From positions 1 to 61,450 of IMG/VR virus record IMGVR_UViG_3300028767_000022: a stretch of DNA of 61,450 bases. One strand, given 5' to 3'. Positions 47,605-55,154 of the stretch are shown here, one piece after another. The position numbers and the translations under genes were made by a program. Position 1 is the stretch's first letter; each line of letters begins with the position of its first letter. The notes under the pieces were generated by a model that saw only the letters and a program-made list of their open reading frames with translations, ran no database searches and was not told the origin of the DNA. This DNA comes from a virus.

Positions 47605-47862
47605 TTTTGTAACTTAGTGCTGCTTTTATTGCTGCGACAATAAATATTGCGGTTACTGAATTTACATACTTTGATCTTTCTCCATTTTTATCTGTTACGT
47701 ATCTGTAATGTTATTCTGTAAATTCTACCCATATTCCCTTAGGGCGTGGTCGACTGTTGTCAGAGGCAATCTCTCGACGGTTCTTTTTCTAGGCTACCGC
47801 TTTCCATAGGCACGCTAATGCGTTTGTTCCCCCCTCTATCTTTCAAGGGATCCGCGTGTTTT

Positions 47863-47904
47863 TAGGCTTTCGCCTTAGTTATCCATTTGGGTTCCAAAGC
47901 CCAA
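47863..47904 (-). ncRNA. Recurring two-hairpin RNA element, copy 2
   Basis: On the minus strand TTGGG/CCCAA forms the first hairpin, then ATGGATAACTAAG, then AAGGC-GAAA-GCCT. The linker and second hairpin match 36277-36317, with one base pair changed on both sides (A-T to G-C). Confidence 0.45.
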
Positions 47905-48206
47905 GCCGTCAACTCTACTTCTCTATATCGAACAGAAGCTTAAACCCTACGGAGCGTTTCTTTTAGGCGCTCACCCATAATCACTATTTCGCGTTTCTCC
48001 ATTTAAGGATCGAGGTGTTAGTGAACGTCTTCCCTCCAATTATTTAGTTCATCGTGTCTAATAGGCAGGTTTATCTTAGTCCGTTGTCGTTCTACTGCAC
48101 ACAACACCCTGTTGCACGCCTCAATCTTACGTATTCAGTCCTAACTTAGACTTTAATTGTTAATATTTTATTTAATAATCTCTGAAAATGCATGCTATCG
48201 GTTTAT

Positions 48207-48629
48207 TTAAATTGGCACATGCCCGACACCAATTTCCTCACTTATAAAGATTTCTGCAAGATTTCTTATTTCGAGAGGAACGTTATCTGCAGATACAATA
48301 TCTCCAGACGACAGGTCTAAGTAATCTGTGTCTATGTCAGCCATAGCGAGATCTACATATCCAGCCTTTAAATCCGATTCCGAGAAATAATCAATAGGCA
48401 AATGCCTTGTTTGATCATATCCGGGTAGTCCTTTCACAATACGTGAAATAATATCCCTTAACATTAGAATTTCAAATTCGATTTCCTGTGTGCTTTTCTT
48501 TAGACTCAGAGTTATGTATGGGTCTTTGACCAATGTTACATTTATTATCTCCGCTATTTGCACTTTAGCCTTTATTAGACTCTTAACTTTTGCTGATATT
48601 GCAATTGCTTTGCTTAATTTGTTATGCAT
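48207..48629 (-). CDS. Protein of unknown function
   Basis: 140 residues, helical N-terminal half (AISAKVKSLIKAKVQIAEIINV), acidic second half rich in Asp and Ile. No signal peptide or motif. It lies 11 bases after the stop of the membrane-anchored gene and closes a three-gene unit before the gene-free locus. Function cannot be inferred. Confidence 0.6.
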   Translation of the reverse strand: MHNKLSKAIAISAKVKSLIKAKVQIAEIINVTLVKDPYITLSLKKSTQEIEFEILMLRDIISRIVKGLPGYDQTRHLPIDYFSESDLKAGYVDLAMADIDTDYLDLSSGDIVSADNVPLEIRNLAEIFISEEIGVGHVPI

Positions 48630-48640
48630 AATGTCTTTTG

Positions 48641-49060
48641 TTAAATTGGGTTTACTTCAAATTTCGGATAGACGATTTGACGTACCGTTAAGTACACTTG
48701 ACGCGTAGGTATTGGTTTCATTTCGATCCATCTAAAGAAAGTTCTGGGTACTCCTGCATTTATTTTTGCGAAATGCGTCGCTGTTGTTTTTGTATTGTCA
48801 ATGTTCGTTATCACAACTTCTTGTAACATCGGACCTTGATATGCAAAATTGTTTGCATTAGGAGAAAGTTCGGTTATCTTATCATTAAGAAAATTTGCAT
48901 CTTCTTTTATGACTCCAACAATTGGCTTCAGTGAAATTTCTTTCACCTCTGTTATTGCATTCCAATCTGTCTCACTCATTGTTTTAGTGGTTTGAGATAT
49001 CTGCATTCCATATGCAAATCCTAAAACAAATATCATTATTGGTATAATGAATCGTTTCAT
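48641..49060 (-). CDS. Membrane-anchored protein of unknown function
   Basis: 139 residues from the ATG at 49060; a TTG two codons upstream is less likely. The N-terminus KRFIIPIMIFVLGFAYGM is an uncleaved signal anchor with one membrane span, and the rest is probably periplasmic and beta-rich. It starts four bases after the previous stop, inside the three-gene unit. A role at the host envelope, such as exclusion of other phages, is possible but not shown. Confidence 0.65.
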   Translation of the reverse strand: MKRFIIPIMIFVLGFAYGMQISQTTKTMSETDWNAITEVKEISLKPIVGVIKEDANFLNDKITELSPNANNFAYQGPMLQEVVITNIDNTKTTATHFAKINAGVPRTFFRWIEMKPIPTRQVYLTVRQIVYPKFEVNPI

Positions 49061-49062
49061 AA

Positions 49063-50040
49063 TCAAATCACTGGATAACCTTTTTCCACATACGGCTTTC
49101 TTTCAAGGATTTTAGCACGTTTTGTAGGCGAACACATGTTCAAAATCGAGGTCAGGTGTTTCATTAATTTGTCTTCCTCTATTTTCTTCCCAACGGGAAT
49201 TCCAAGAATGGACTTAATAATGTCAACATTTCTGTCTATCTCGGCGTAAGCCTTAACATCTGACGGACCTTTTTCAAGGATCATGTCAATTGACATTCTT
49301 GTTGATTCATATTTTCCTGTAGCAACAGTATCCATAGCTTCTTCCAATGCGTTGTGCAGCAGAATGGCGATATCAATATCACTCCAAGTCGGTAAATGTT
49401 TTTGTACCTGATAAAAAGCCTTGATAGGGCCTTCATCGATTAAGTTCTCACGTAAACGTCCATACCATAACGGTAGGTTTTTGTGCACTCCCTTTAAGAG
49501 TTTAGACACTTTGATCCATGCCACGCCATCGGGATCTGTTGAGTTGGTTAACTTACGGAATAAGTCCACTGCAACCGGAATTTGAGCGACGAAATCCTTT
49601 TTGAGAATCTCGTTTAATTGCTCCACCATTGTTGATTCATCAGTAATTTCCGGGCTTGGATTAGCCGGCTTTTCTTCTGGTGCTTCTTCAACGACTTCTG
49701 CTACTTCAAAGTCCATTTCAGTTTGTCCTGGCATCAATGCTTTTGAGGCATCAAAGTTAGGCAATAAAACTTTAATCTCTGCCAAGGTAAACATGTTCAA
49801 ATCAATGCGTATGGTTGGCATTACTGTCTCCATATCATTCATAAGAATACTGTCTAACATGATATCAATTACATCAATTCTTTTACGAATCGATAACGCT
49901 TTTGTTGCTTGTCCAGAATGAACACATTCATATAATTTATCCTTCAACACTACCCGAAGCCCTAATAGCTCAGTTGGTGTCATCGTTGGGGTACTGGGTA
50001 CCCCTGCGGCCGCTGTCTTATTTGACGGCTCATTTTTCAT
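49063..50040 (-). CDS. Acidic-linker protein of unknown function with strong Shine-Dalgarno site
   Basis: 325 residues: a Pro/Thr-rich start, a helical domain about 20-110, an acidic Glu/Pro linker near 112-135 (EVAEVVEEAPEEKPANPSPE), then a larger helical domain to the end. No enzyme motif is seen. AAGGAGG stands seven bases before the ATG, one of only three such sites noticed. It leads a three-gene unit with the membrane-anchored protein. The GC content is higher than average here. Confidence 0.65.
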   Translation of the reverse strand: MKNEPSNKTAAAGVPSTPTMTPTELLGLRVVLKDKLYECVHSGQATKALSIRKRIDVIDIMLDSILMNDMETVMPTIRIDLNMFTLAEIKVLLPNFDASKALMPGQTEMDFEVAEVVEEAPEEKPANPSPEITDESTMVEQLNEILKKDFVAQIPVAVDLFRKLTNSTDPDGVAWIKVSKLLKGVHKNLPLWYGRLRENLIDEGPIKAFYQVQKHLPTWSDIDIAILLHNALEEAMDTVATGKYESTRMSIDMILEKGPSDVKAYAEIDRNVDIIKSILGIPVGKKIEEDKLMKHLTSILNMCSPTKRAKILERKPYVEKGYPVI

Positions 50041-50243
50041 TTTGACCTCCTTTTTTTGATAAAAATTTGATAATTGAAAATAATAAAAAACAAATTGTTA
50101 GACTTATAGTCTCTGAGGTTACTTCTTTGGATTTCACTCCAAAACTCTTACTCATACTCTGTTTGCCTAGTGTATTCCACGCACTATTTTTAACAATTTA
50201 AACTGTTTTGGCTAGCTTCTTTTTCTCGCCACAAGAACTTTAG

Positions 50244-50630
50244 CTAACTAGTATTTTCAATTAGATCATCTCCTCTCGGAGGTCTGCTGTCTACATTAAC
50301 AGCGATTTCGGGGGATTGCCGCCGATTCTCAACGGTCGTCTTTTTGTCCTTCATCTTTTCGATTCGTTGCCGAAGCGCTTCTCTTTTCAGGGAGCTATTT
50401 GCCAGGACGAATTGTGACTGTTGGACATTCAAAGCGTTCAATAACGAGGTAACTAATTCATTGCCAACTGTTGGTTGTTCTACTGTGGTAGGGCTTACAA
50501 CTGCCATATCCATGCGAACCAGTAACTTTGAATCTTCCCGGGCTTTACCGAACTTTCCCCCCAAGAAAATAGCAAAAACGAGAATACATAAGAGCTTTGC
50601 TCCCTGTATCAACAATTGATTTGTTTTCAT
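50244..50630 (-). CDS. Membrane-anchored protein next to the sigma factor
   Basis: 128 residues. Residues 7-26 (LIQGAKLLCILVFAIFLGGK) are a single membrane span after a short N-terminus; the rest is charged and partly coiled coil (SLKREALRQRIEKMKDKKT), with a Pro/Arg-rich end. It starts five bases after the stop of the ECF sigma gene. Many ECF sigma genes are followed by a membrane anti-sigma gene, so an anti-sigma role is possible, but the anti-sigma zinc motif is absent and the soluble part is on the C-terminal side. Confidence 0.6.
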   Translation of the reverse strand: MKTNQLLIQGAKLLCILVFAIFLGGKFGKAREDSKLLVRMDMAVVSPTTVEQPTVGNELVTSLLNALNVQQSQFVLANSSLKREALRQRIEKMKDKKTTVENRRQSPEIAVNVDSRPPRGDDLIENTS

Positions 50631-50635
50631 TTTGT

Positions 50636-51211
50636 TTACTTTTTTTGGGTTGTTTTTAATTTGTTTGTTGCCTTCGAAATGTAAGATTTAACAGTTCCAA
50701 TCCTCATGCCTAACGCATCAGCAACTTGCTGATATGAATGGCCTTTGGTATATCGTAGTGTCAAAACTTCACGAGCCCTGGGGCTTAGCTCGCTTATTCC
50801 TTTTTCAAGTAACTCAATACCTTCTTTCTTAATTAGCTCTTTTTCTGGGTTTGAATAGTCTGAGTAAATATATTCATTCTCCAAATCCAAATCTATTGAA
50901 ATATCGTTCTTTTGTTTTATTCCGCCACGGATAAAGTCAATTGAATGATTGTTAGCAATAGTTTTAAGCCACATCTCAAAAGAAATGTCTTTCGTAAACT
51001 TGTCAATATTCTTAAAAGCTTTGGTAAATGTTTCTGATAATAAATCATCAGCTACATCTCTATTCTTTACAATATTATAAATAGTACCATAGATAGATCT
51101 ATTGTATTTATTATATAGTGCTGTAAATGCGCGCTGTGAGCCTAATTTGGCTTCACCAATTAATTCTGCATCGGTTTTTTTCATATGCAATTTCTGGCCT
51201 TTTGTTGCCAT
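50636..51211 (-). CDS. ECF-type RNA polymerase sigma factor
   Basis: 191 residues from the ATG at 51211; an upstream TTG is less likely and ATG at residue 10 is an alternative. Region sigma-2 covers about 24-95: DVADDLLSETFTKAF near 52-66 and WLKTIANNHSIDFIR near 81-95. Sigma-4 covers about 132-190, with the helix-turn-helix SYQQVADALGMRIGTVKSYI near 159-178. Regions 1 and 3 are missing, as in ECF factors. It should bind host core RNA polymerase and redirect it to phage promoters. A structured leader precedes it and a membrane protein gene follows. Confidence 0.9.
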   Translation of the reverse strand: MATKGQKLHMKKTDAELIGEAKLGSQRAFTALYNKYNRSIYGTIYNIVKNRDVADDLLSETFTKAFKNIDKFTKDISFEMWLKTIANNHSIDFIRGGIKQKNDISIDLDLENEYIYSDYSNPEKELIKKEGIELLEKGISELSPRAREVLTLRYTKGHSYQQVADALGMRIGTVKSYISKATNKLKTTQKK

Positions 51212-51215
51212 TGTA

Positions 51216-51317
51216 GGGGTAAAGCGGATCAATGCTAAGTCATACCCCTTAATTTCCTCTCACTTTCACCACCGTCCGAGAGGTCTTTTCTCTATCGACT
51301 TTGAGGGTCGAGGTGGT
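51216..51317 (-). promoter_or_regulatory. Structured leader of the sigma factor gene
   Basis: 51268-51317 folds as a three-way junction: outer stem ACCACC/GGTGGT, with TCGAC/GTCGA and AGAG-type inner hairpins. Nearer the start, GGGGTA (51243-51248 on the minus strand) pairs with TACCCC (51216-51221), ending four bases before the ATG. Control of translation or an attenuator-like switch is suggested. Confidence 0.5.
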
Positions 51318-51404
51318 TTTAAATCTAAATCCAAAACTTAGTTTTTTGTTCATAAGTAATTTTTGTTAGTTTTAAAAAATGGGCTTTTAATGTACCCTAA
51401 CATT

Positions 51405-51971
51405 TTATCTCGGTATTTTCATATTTGGCCCGTAATGTACGTATCCAAATTTTCCTTCTTTTAAAAATGCGGCTTTCCTATTTGCCTCATTACAAAATAC
51501 TCTTTCTGTAATTGCTAATTGGTTAGTTTTATATACTAATGTATTATATTCTATTGAGTATTTGAATATCCTTTCATTTCGTGCATTTCTTCCGATATAA
51601 TCCACATCCCAATTTAATACCTCTATGTCGTTACTTCTCATTAAATATAAGAAATAGTCTCTAGTTATATTAATTGCTGTGTCGCGTCTCATCCTTATTA
51701 CCTTTGCTTTGTTTATCATTGCTTGGCAATAATTATCTTTTCCAAGTAAGCTATTATATAAGTTTAATATCTGAATATCATTTACTCCCATTATTCCTAA
51801 TGATTCTAACAATTTTCTTACTTTAAACTTATTAATCACCTCTACTACTTCTTTTTTCCATGGTTTGGTTGCCCAATATTTGGGTTTCCCATCATCAAGG
51901 CCTTTAAATAGCGTACTTGGTGTAAAGATAATATCGTATGTTTTCTTTTCTTCATTCCATTCGTATCTCAT
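51405..51971 (-). CDS. Basic protein of unknown function
   Basis: 188 residues, basic and aromatic, with no membrane span. Tyr/Trp-rich at the start (RYEWNEEKKTYDIIFTPSTL) and Arg-rich in the middle (MRRDTAINITRDYF). No family is recognised. Its ATG overlaps the upstream stop by four bases (ATGA), so it is coupled to the 75-residue gene. A nucleic-acid role would fit its charge. Confidence 0.6.
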   Translation of the reverse strand: MRYEWNEEKKTYDIIFTPSTLFKGLDDGKPKYWATKPWKKEVVEVINKFKVRKLLESLGIMGVNDIQILNLYNSLLGKDNYCQAMINKAKVIRMRRDTAINITRDYFLYLMRSNDIEVLNWDVDYIGRNARNERIFKYSIEYNTLVYKTNQLAITERVFCNEANRKAAFLKEGKFGYVHYGPNMKIPR

Positions 51972-52195
51972 CTTGTAAAGTCGTATTTTTTGTTTATAAA
52001 CTGAACTAAATCTACTAAGTCTTTATCTGAATCTTTGTATGGGAATGCCATTTGTTGACTTTCGTCTTCTAAAAAGTAATTTCCTAGCCAGAATGTAAAA
52101 TTTTCTGACTTGTACTTTTCGTATTCTTTGTTCATTTCGCCTGTTGCGGTTACTCTAAACTCATTTAACGCTTCTATAACTTTTTCTTTTTCCAT
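51968..52195 (-). CDS. Small acidic protein of unknown function
   Basis: 75 residues, acidic and helical, beginning MEKEKVIEALNEF. No motif. Its stop overlaps the start of the next gene (ATGA). The ATG follows CATATCAA after the tRNA-Arg gene, so the tRNA transcript may continue into it. Confidence 0.55.
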   Translation of the reverse strand: MEKEKVIEALNEFRVTATGEMNKEYEKYKSENFTFWLGNYFLEDESQQMAFPYKDSDKDLVDLVQFINKKYDFTR

Positions 52196-52216
52196 TTGAT
52201 ATGAATTTAAAATTTG

Positions 52217-52291
52217 TGATCCCTGGGAGATTCGAACTCTCGACCCACACCTTAGAAGGGTGTTGCTCTAATCCAACTGAGCTAAGGAACC
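52217..52291 (-). tRNA. tRNA-Arg (UCU)
   Basis: 75 bases, full cloverleaf: acceptor GGTTCCT with AGGGATC, discriminator A, D-arm GCTC/GAGC, anticodon stem ACACC/GGTGT around CTTCTAA giving anticodon TCT, and T-loop TTCGAAT. No CCA is encoded. It reads AGA, the Arg codon used most in the phage genes, so it would support phage translation. It is the only fully normal tRNA noticed. Confidence 0.92.
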
Positions 52292-52329
52292 GGGCATGCG
52301 TATTTGTAGAGGTCGCATCCCCTCCTCGA

Positions 52330-52692
52330 TTATGCCGCTTTTTTAATCAGCCTTTTTTCTGATCTTCTTTTTTGGCTTAATTTCTTTCTCGCTACTTTAC
52401 GTGAACAATTGTTTTCTGTACAGTAAGTGGTAATTTCCTTTGATTGTTTGTCGGCTTTTTCTTGCAATATCAAACTTTCAAGAATTTTTTGTTCCTGATA
52501 TTCCTTTGCGGCCGCAGCTTTGGCTTTCTTTGCCTCTACTTTACTTTTTGCTTCATAGTACGCCTTATTGAAAGAGCTTACCACTTTGCCAATTGAGTTA
52601 ATGCCCAATTTAATCATCCCCTTTTTAACGTTTTTAAGTACGCTATAATTTGAATGAGTTTTTCTTTTTACGATTACTTTTACTTTCTTCAT
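52330..52692 (-). CDS. Very basic, Lys/Ala-rich protein
   Basis: 120 residues, about a third Lys and Arg, with a helical Ala/Lys-rich middle (KSKVEAKKAKAAAAKEYQEQ) and a basic end. Two Cys lie close together (YCTENNCS). Such composition suggests binding of DNA or RNA, but no known fold is seen. It begins a run of three small basic genes. Confidence 0.6.
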   Translation of the reverse strand: MKKVKVIVKRKTHSNYSVLKNVKKGMIKLGINSIGKVVSSFNKAYYEAKSKVEAKKAKAAAAKEYQEQKILESLILQEKADKQSKEITTYCTENNCSRKVARKKLSQKRRSEKRLIKKAA

Positions 52693-52703
52693 CTTGATAA
52701 TGA

Positions 52704-52916
52704 TTAAACGGTTAGTGACTCGATTTCAATTCCAATTTCGACGATTCTGTCATTCAGAGTGTCAACCAATTTGGTTTTTCTGTACAAAAGCATCTTTTCC
52801 TTTTTAAGGCAATTAACACCCTTTTCTTTAAGGATTGTAATAACCTTTTCTGCTTTTACGATTTTGCGTTTCGTCATTTTAAGCTCGTTGTCAAGCTGTC
52901 TTTTCGTCTTTGCCAT
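52704..52916 (-). CDS. Small coiled-coil protein
   Basis: 70 residues, helical throughout with Lys, Glu and Leu at coiled-coil spacing. No motif. It starts after a TTGATAATT-type leader and ends 11 bases before the Lys/Ala-rich gene, so these are co-transcribed. Confidence 0.55.
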   Translation of the reverse strand: MAKTKRQLDNELKMTKRKIVKAEKVITILKEKGVNCLKKEKMLLYRKTKLVDTLNDRIVEIGIEIESLTV

Positions 52917-52931
52917 TTTTGATAATTGGTT

Positions 52932-53120
52932 TTAAACTGGTTTGTATTTTCGTAATTTTGTTGCAGTCTCCTGTCTCAAATTCCTTTCGGTTCTTGCCGA
53001 CATTTCACTTACGCTACGTGATCTTTGTCGACTTTTCTGAGTTTCTTTACTTTTTACAGCTTTTACTTCTCTTAGAGCGTTGACTGACTCTTTTTTACTT
53101 GCGCGATTTGTTACTTTCAT
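52932..53120 (-). CDS. Small very basic protein
   Basis: 62 residues with many Arg, Lys and Ser, no hydrophobic core visible (SKETQKSRQRSRSVSEMSAR). Probably disordered and nucleic-acid binding. It starts two bases after the phosphoesterase stop. It could be spurious, but the tight fit between neighbours supports it. Confidence 0.5.
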   Translation of the reverse strand: MKVTNRASKKESVNALREVKAVKSKETQKSRQRSRSVSEMSARTERNLRQETATKLRKYKPV

Positions 53121-53122
53121 TC

Positions 53123-53686
53123 TTATCTTTTAATTGATTTAACTGATTCAAATTCTGTTTTTCTGTCGTTAAAGTATTCTATTACTTTTTCAATTGACAT
53201 TGGATAACCATCTAACACATCCCAACTTACGTTAAGATATCTATTGTCTGGTTCATCCTTTACTTTTACACTTAAGGGCTCGTATGTTAGTTTCCTTACA
53301 TATCTATCATGAGTATGTCCATGAATATTCCCTTTAAATCTTGATACTTCCTGAGTATGCACTGGAATGTGCGTTACTATGAATCCTTTGTACTCTAAGG
53401 CTCCAACAACTGCTTCTGCATATTGTTCAAGTAGTTTGCAAATTCTTCTTGTATCATTATTTCCACCTACGAATACTAGTCTTCCATTTAGCCTTGCTAA
53501 TAAAGGTAGATATAAAGGATTGTCCATTGTCGCATCTCCAATTAAGAAAATTAGAGTTTTAGCTGATACAACAGAATTCCACCTTCTTATTACTTCTTCA
53601 TTATAGGCATCAATGTCATCAAATCCACGTAGCTTAGCAATTGCTTTATGACCTATATGAGGGTCAGATATAAATCCTACATCCAT
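53123..53686 (-). CDS. Calcineurin-like metallophosphoesterase
   Basis: 187 residues from the ATG at 53686, chosen because it lies one base after the upstream stop. All metal-binding motifs are present: SDPHIGH at 7-13 (D8, H10), GDATMDN at 50-56, GNND at 75-78 in place of the usual GNHD, His in THIPVH near 105-110, and HGHTH at 122-126. Such enzymes hydrolyse phosphodiesters or phosphomonoesters with two metals. The His to Asn change in the GNHD motif is shared by some family members with narrower activity. Possible substrates are nucleic-acid ends or nucleotide signals. Confidence 0.85.
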   Translation of the reverse strand: MDVGFISDPHIGHKAIAKLRGFDDIDAYNEEVIRRWNSVVSAKTLIFLIGDATMDNPLYLPLLARLNGRLVFVGGNNDTRRICKLLEQYAEAVVGALEYKGFIVTHIPVHTQEVSRFKGNIHGHTHDRYVRKLTYEPLSVKVKDEPDNRYLNVSWDVLDGYPMSIEKVIEYFNDRKTEFESVKSIKR

Positions 53687-53687
53687 A

Positions 53688-54359
53688 TTAATCAAATGGT
53701 AATTGAGCTGCCTGAAATTCAAGAAGTAATTTAAACGACTCTTTCTTCACGTTGAAAATCTTTTCGCCCTGTATAAGCATGAATTTCTCCAATAAATCTA
53801 CAACTCTACTAATTCTTCTTTCTTTTCTTAGCATATTTTTTGCTATTGAAATGTTAACTAGTATATTTGTTTGTTTTATTGAATTTTCCCGTACTTCTTG
53901 TAGCTTTTTCATAAACCAATAAAAAACTCTTTTTTCTACTGATTCTTCATCCAAATTCCATAGATAAGCTAATTCGCTATCCATGTCTTTTGTTTGCAGA
54001 ACTCCTTCTTCGTACATTTCTTGTACAAATTCGTAGTTTTTGTAGTTTCTTTTATCGTAATGAACCAACGCCGAATTTACTTTGTATGTATTTCCGTATT
54101 TTTTATTTACGGAAGTCCAAAGATATTCCATGCATCCACTAGCAATAAATTGTTGGTTTATTTCTTGATTTCCTGTACTGCATACGCAATATCCTTCAGA
54201 CGTGCTTTCTGCAAGATATAATGCTTTGATTGGACTGAAAATTCCTTTCATCCATATTATTTCGCATTCTGCATCATGAATTAACTCGAAGCCTCTTATT
54301 CTTTTAATGATTTTCGATAGAGATTGTCTCTTTTTGAGCTCTTCTTTGGCGTCCAGCAT
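53688..54359 (-). CDS. Protein of unknown function
   Basis: 223 residues, helical, with a basic start and a Cys-containing middle (GYCVCSTGNQ near 56-65, SGCMEYLW near 73-80). No known motif. Its start lies 64 bases inside the preceding gene and its stop touches the phosphoesterase start, so three genes form one unit. Confidence 0.6.
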   Translation of the reverse strand: MLDAKEELKKRQSLSKIIKRIRGFELIHDAECEIIWMKGIFSPIKALYLAESTSEGYCVCSTGNQEINQQFIASGCMEYLWTSVNKKYGNTYKVNSALVHYDKRNYKNYEFVQEMYEEGVLQTKDMDSELAYLWNLDEESVEKRVFYWFMKKLQEVRENSIKQTNILVNISIAKNMLRKERRISRVVDLLEKFMLIQGEKIFNVKKESFKLLLEFQAAQLPFD

Positions 54360-54679
54360 ATGTGTAGTAATTTAGCATTAATTCCTTTGTTTCTACTTCT
54401 TAAATCATATAATATGCTTTTAGAAGAGTATTCAAATTCATAAGTGGCACAAGTATACAAATCATAAATATATACACAAAGATTTACTCCGGGTATAATT
54501 CGCGATAGTTTACTGAGGATTTCCGGTCCAATTTCTTTGCGGTAAAACTCCTTTGTGGAGCTCAGTCCTTGGTTACGCTGTTTCTTTTTCCAATGGGAAT
54601 AGTTTAACTCGTATGTGTTGTAAGATAAATCAAACGACAATATCGTTATGATTAGTGAGAAGATAATTAATATCCACAT
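54296..54679 (-). CDS. Small membrane-anchored protein
   Basis: 127 residues. Residues 2-17 (WILIIFSLIITILSFD) are a membrane span; a second weakly hydrophobic part lies near 62-75. The rest is basic. The ATG follows TTAAAATCAATTTAATTT, one of the recurring AATCAATT leaders. It overlaps the next gene by 64 bases in another frame. Function unknown. Confidence 0.6.
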   Translation of the reverse strand: MWILIIFSLIITILSFDLSYNTYELNYSHWKKKQRNQGLSSTKEFYRKEIGPEILSKLSRIIPGVNLCVYIYDLYTCATYEFEYSSKSILYDLRSRNKGINAKLLHICWTPKKSSKRDNLYRKSLKE

Positions 54680-54779
54680 AAATTAAATTGATTTTAATTG
54701 TTAATAATTGCTCCCTACGCAGTTCTCGAGGCTGCCGACCGACCAAGCTGTTCGTCGGATATAGGGCGTGTTTTAAAAC

Positions 54780-54842
54780 CCTACCAGGGCTAATTGAATA
54801 GACAGGCGGCTTTGATATGATCTCTGCTCCTGACCTGGTAGG
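54780..54842 (-). ncRNA. tRNA-like stem-loop closed by 9 base pairs
   Basis: CCTACCAGG and CCTGGTAGG form a perfect 9-base-pair closing stem around 45 bases. Inside, CAGG/CCTG forms one arm and CTA-TTCAAT-TAG another with a T-loop-like TTCAAT. No anticodon arm can be named. Confidence 0.4.
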
Positions 54843-54981
54843 TACGTTCTAAATTATGCAGACATTAAGCCCACATAATTGTTGATTTGGATTGTTTTTG
54901 TGCCAGTTATCTAGCGTGTGCAGTCCTATCCATATTCAGCGGACGCCAATCAATACTTTGCACCCCCGTGTTTTATTAGCG

Positions 54982-55083
54982 CTCTCATGGTGGGGCTCAA
55001 ACCCACAACTTCCAGGTACCTAATTTGCATTAGGCTCTTTAAATTACTTAGCCTGGTCCGCTATTCAGTTGCGGCACATGAGA
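54982..55083 (-). tRNA. tRNA cloverleaf with 35-base anticodon loop
   Basis: 102 bases. Acceptor TCTCATG/CATGAGA is perfect, then TG, D-stem CCGC/GCGG, A26, anticodon stem CCAGG/CCTGG, a 5-base variable loop and T-stem GTGGG/CCCAC with loop TTTGAGC. The anticodon loop, however, is 35 bases instead of 7, beginning CT and holding a hairpin CCTAA-TGCAAA-TTAGG. The 28 extra bases look like an insertion or intron; the inner TGCAA could instead mimic a GCA (Cys) anticodon arm. Amino acid unassigned. Confidence 0.55.
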
Positions 55084-55154
55084 GTTTTGGTGGAGGTGGG
55101 GCTTTCGAGGTCCCGTCTTGCTCGTCATAAATACAGCCTAACAGACCGTACTTC

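Larger units (their letters stand above)
46140..48190 (-). ncRNA. Gene-free 2-kb locus, candidate structured RNA(s)
   Basis: No convincing gene is found on either strand; the longest frame (62 residues at 47270-47458) is of uncertain reality. The sequence is clearly richer in GC than the genes around it, the usual mark of structured RNA in an AT-rich genome. Hairpins include an 8-9-base-pair stem near 46672-46700, ACAGT/ACTGT at 46807-46824, GGTAGAA/TTCTACC at 46925-46946, TCCTGT/ACAGGA near 47066-47086, TTCATG/CATGAA near 47212-47235, GAGAGT/ACTCTC near 47504-47520, an 11-base-pair stem 47539-47549 with 47594-47604, AGGC-GAAA-GCCT near 47865-47878, and GAGCG/CGCTC near 47951-47973. Large ornate RNAs of phages (GOLLD, ROOL) are of this size; group I-type remnants are an alternative. 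Confidence 0.45.
54680..55154 (-). other. 475-base gene-free region with two structured RNAs
   Basis: Holds the stem-loop at 54780-54842 and the tRNA cloverleaf at 54982-55083, described separately. The remainder is GC-richer than the genes around it and no frame is convincing. Confidence 0.5.

Noticed and set aside
47580-48020. A minus-strand frame with several in-frame TAA and TGA codons that looked like an interrupted or recoded gene
   Set aside because: Stops occur about every 20-35 codons, as expected by chance at this GC content, and all other genes end with standard stops.
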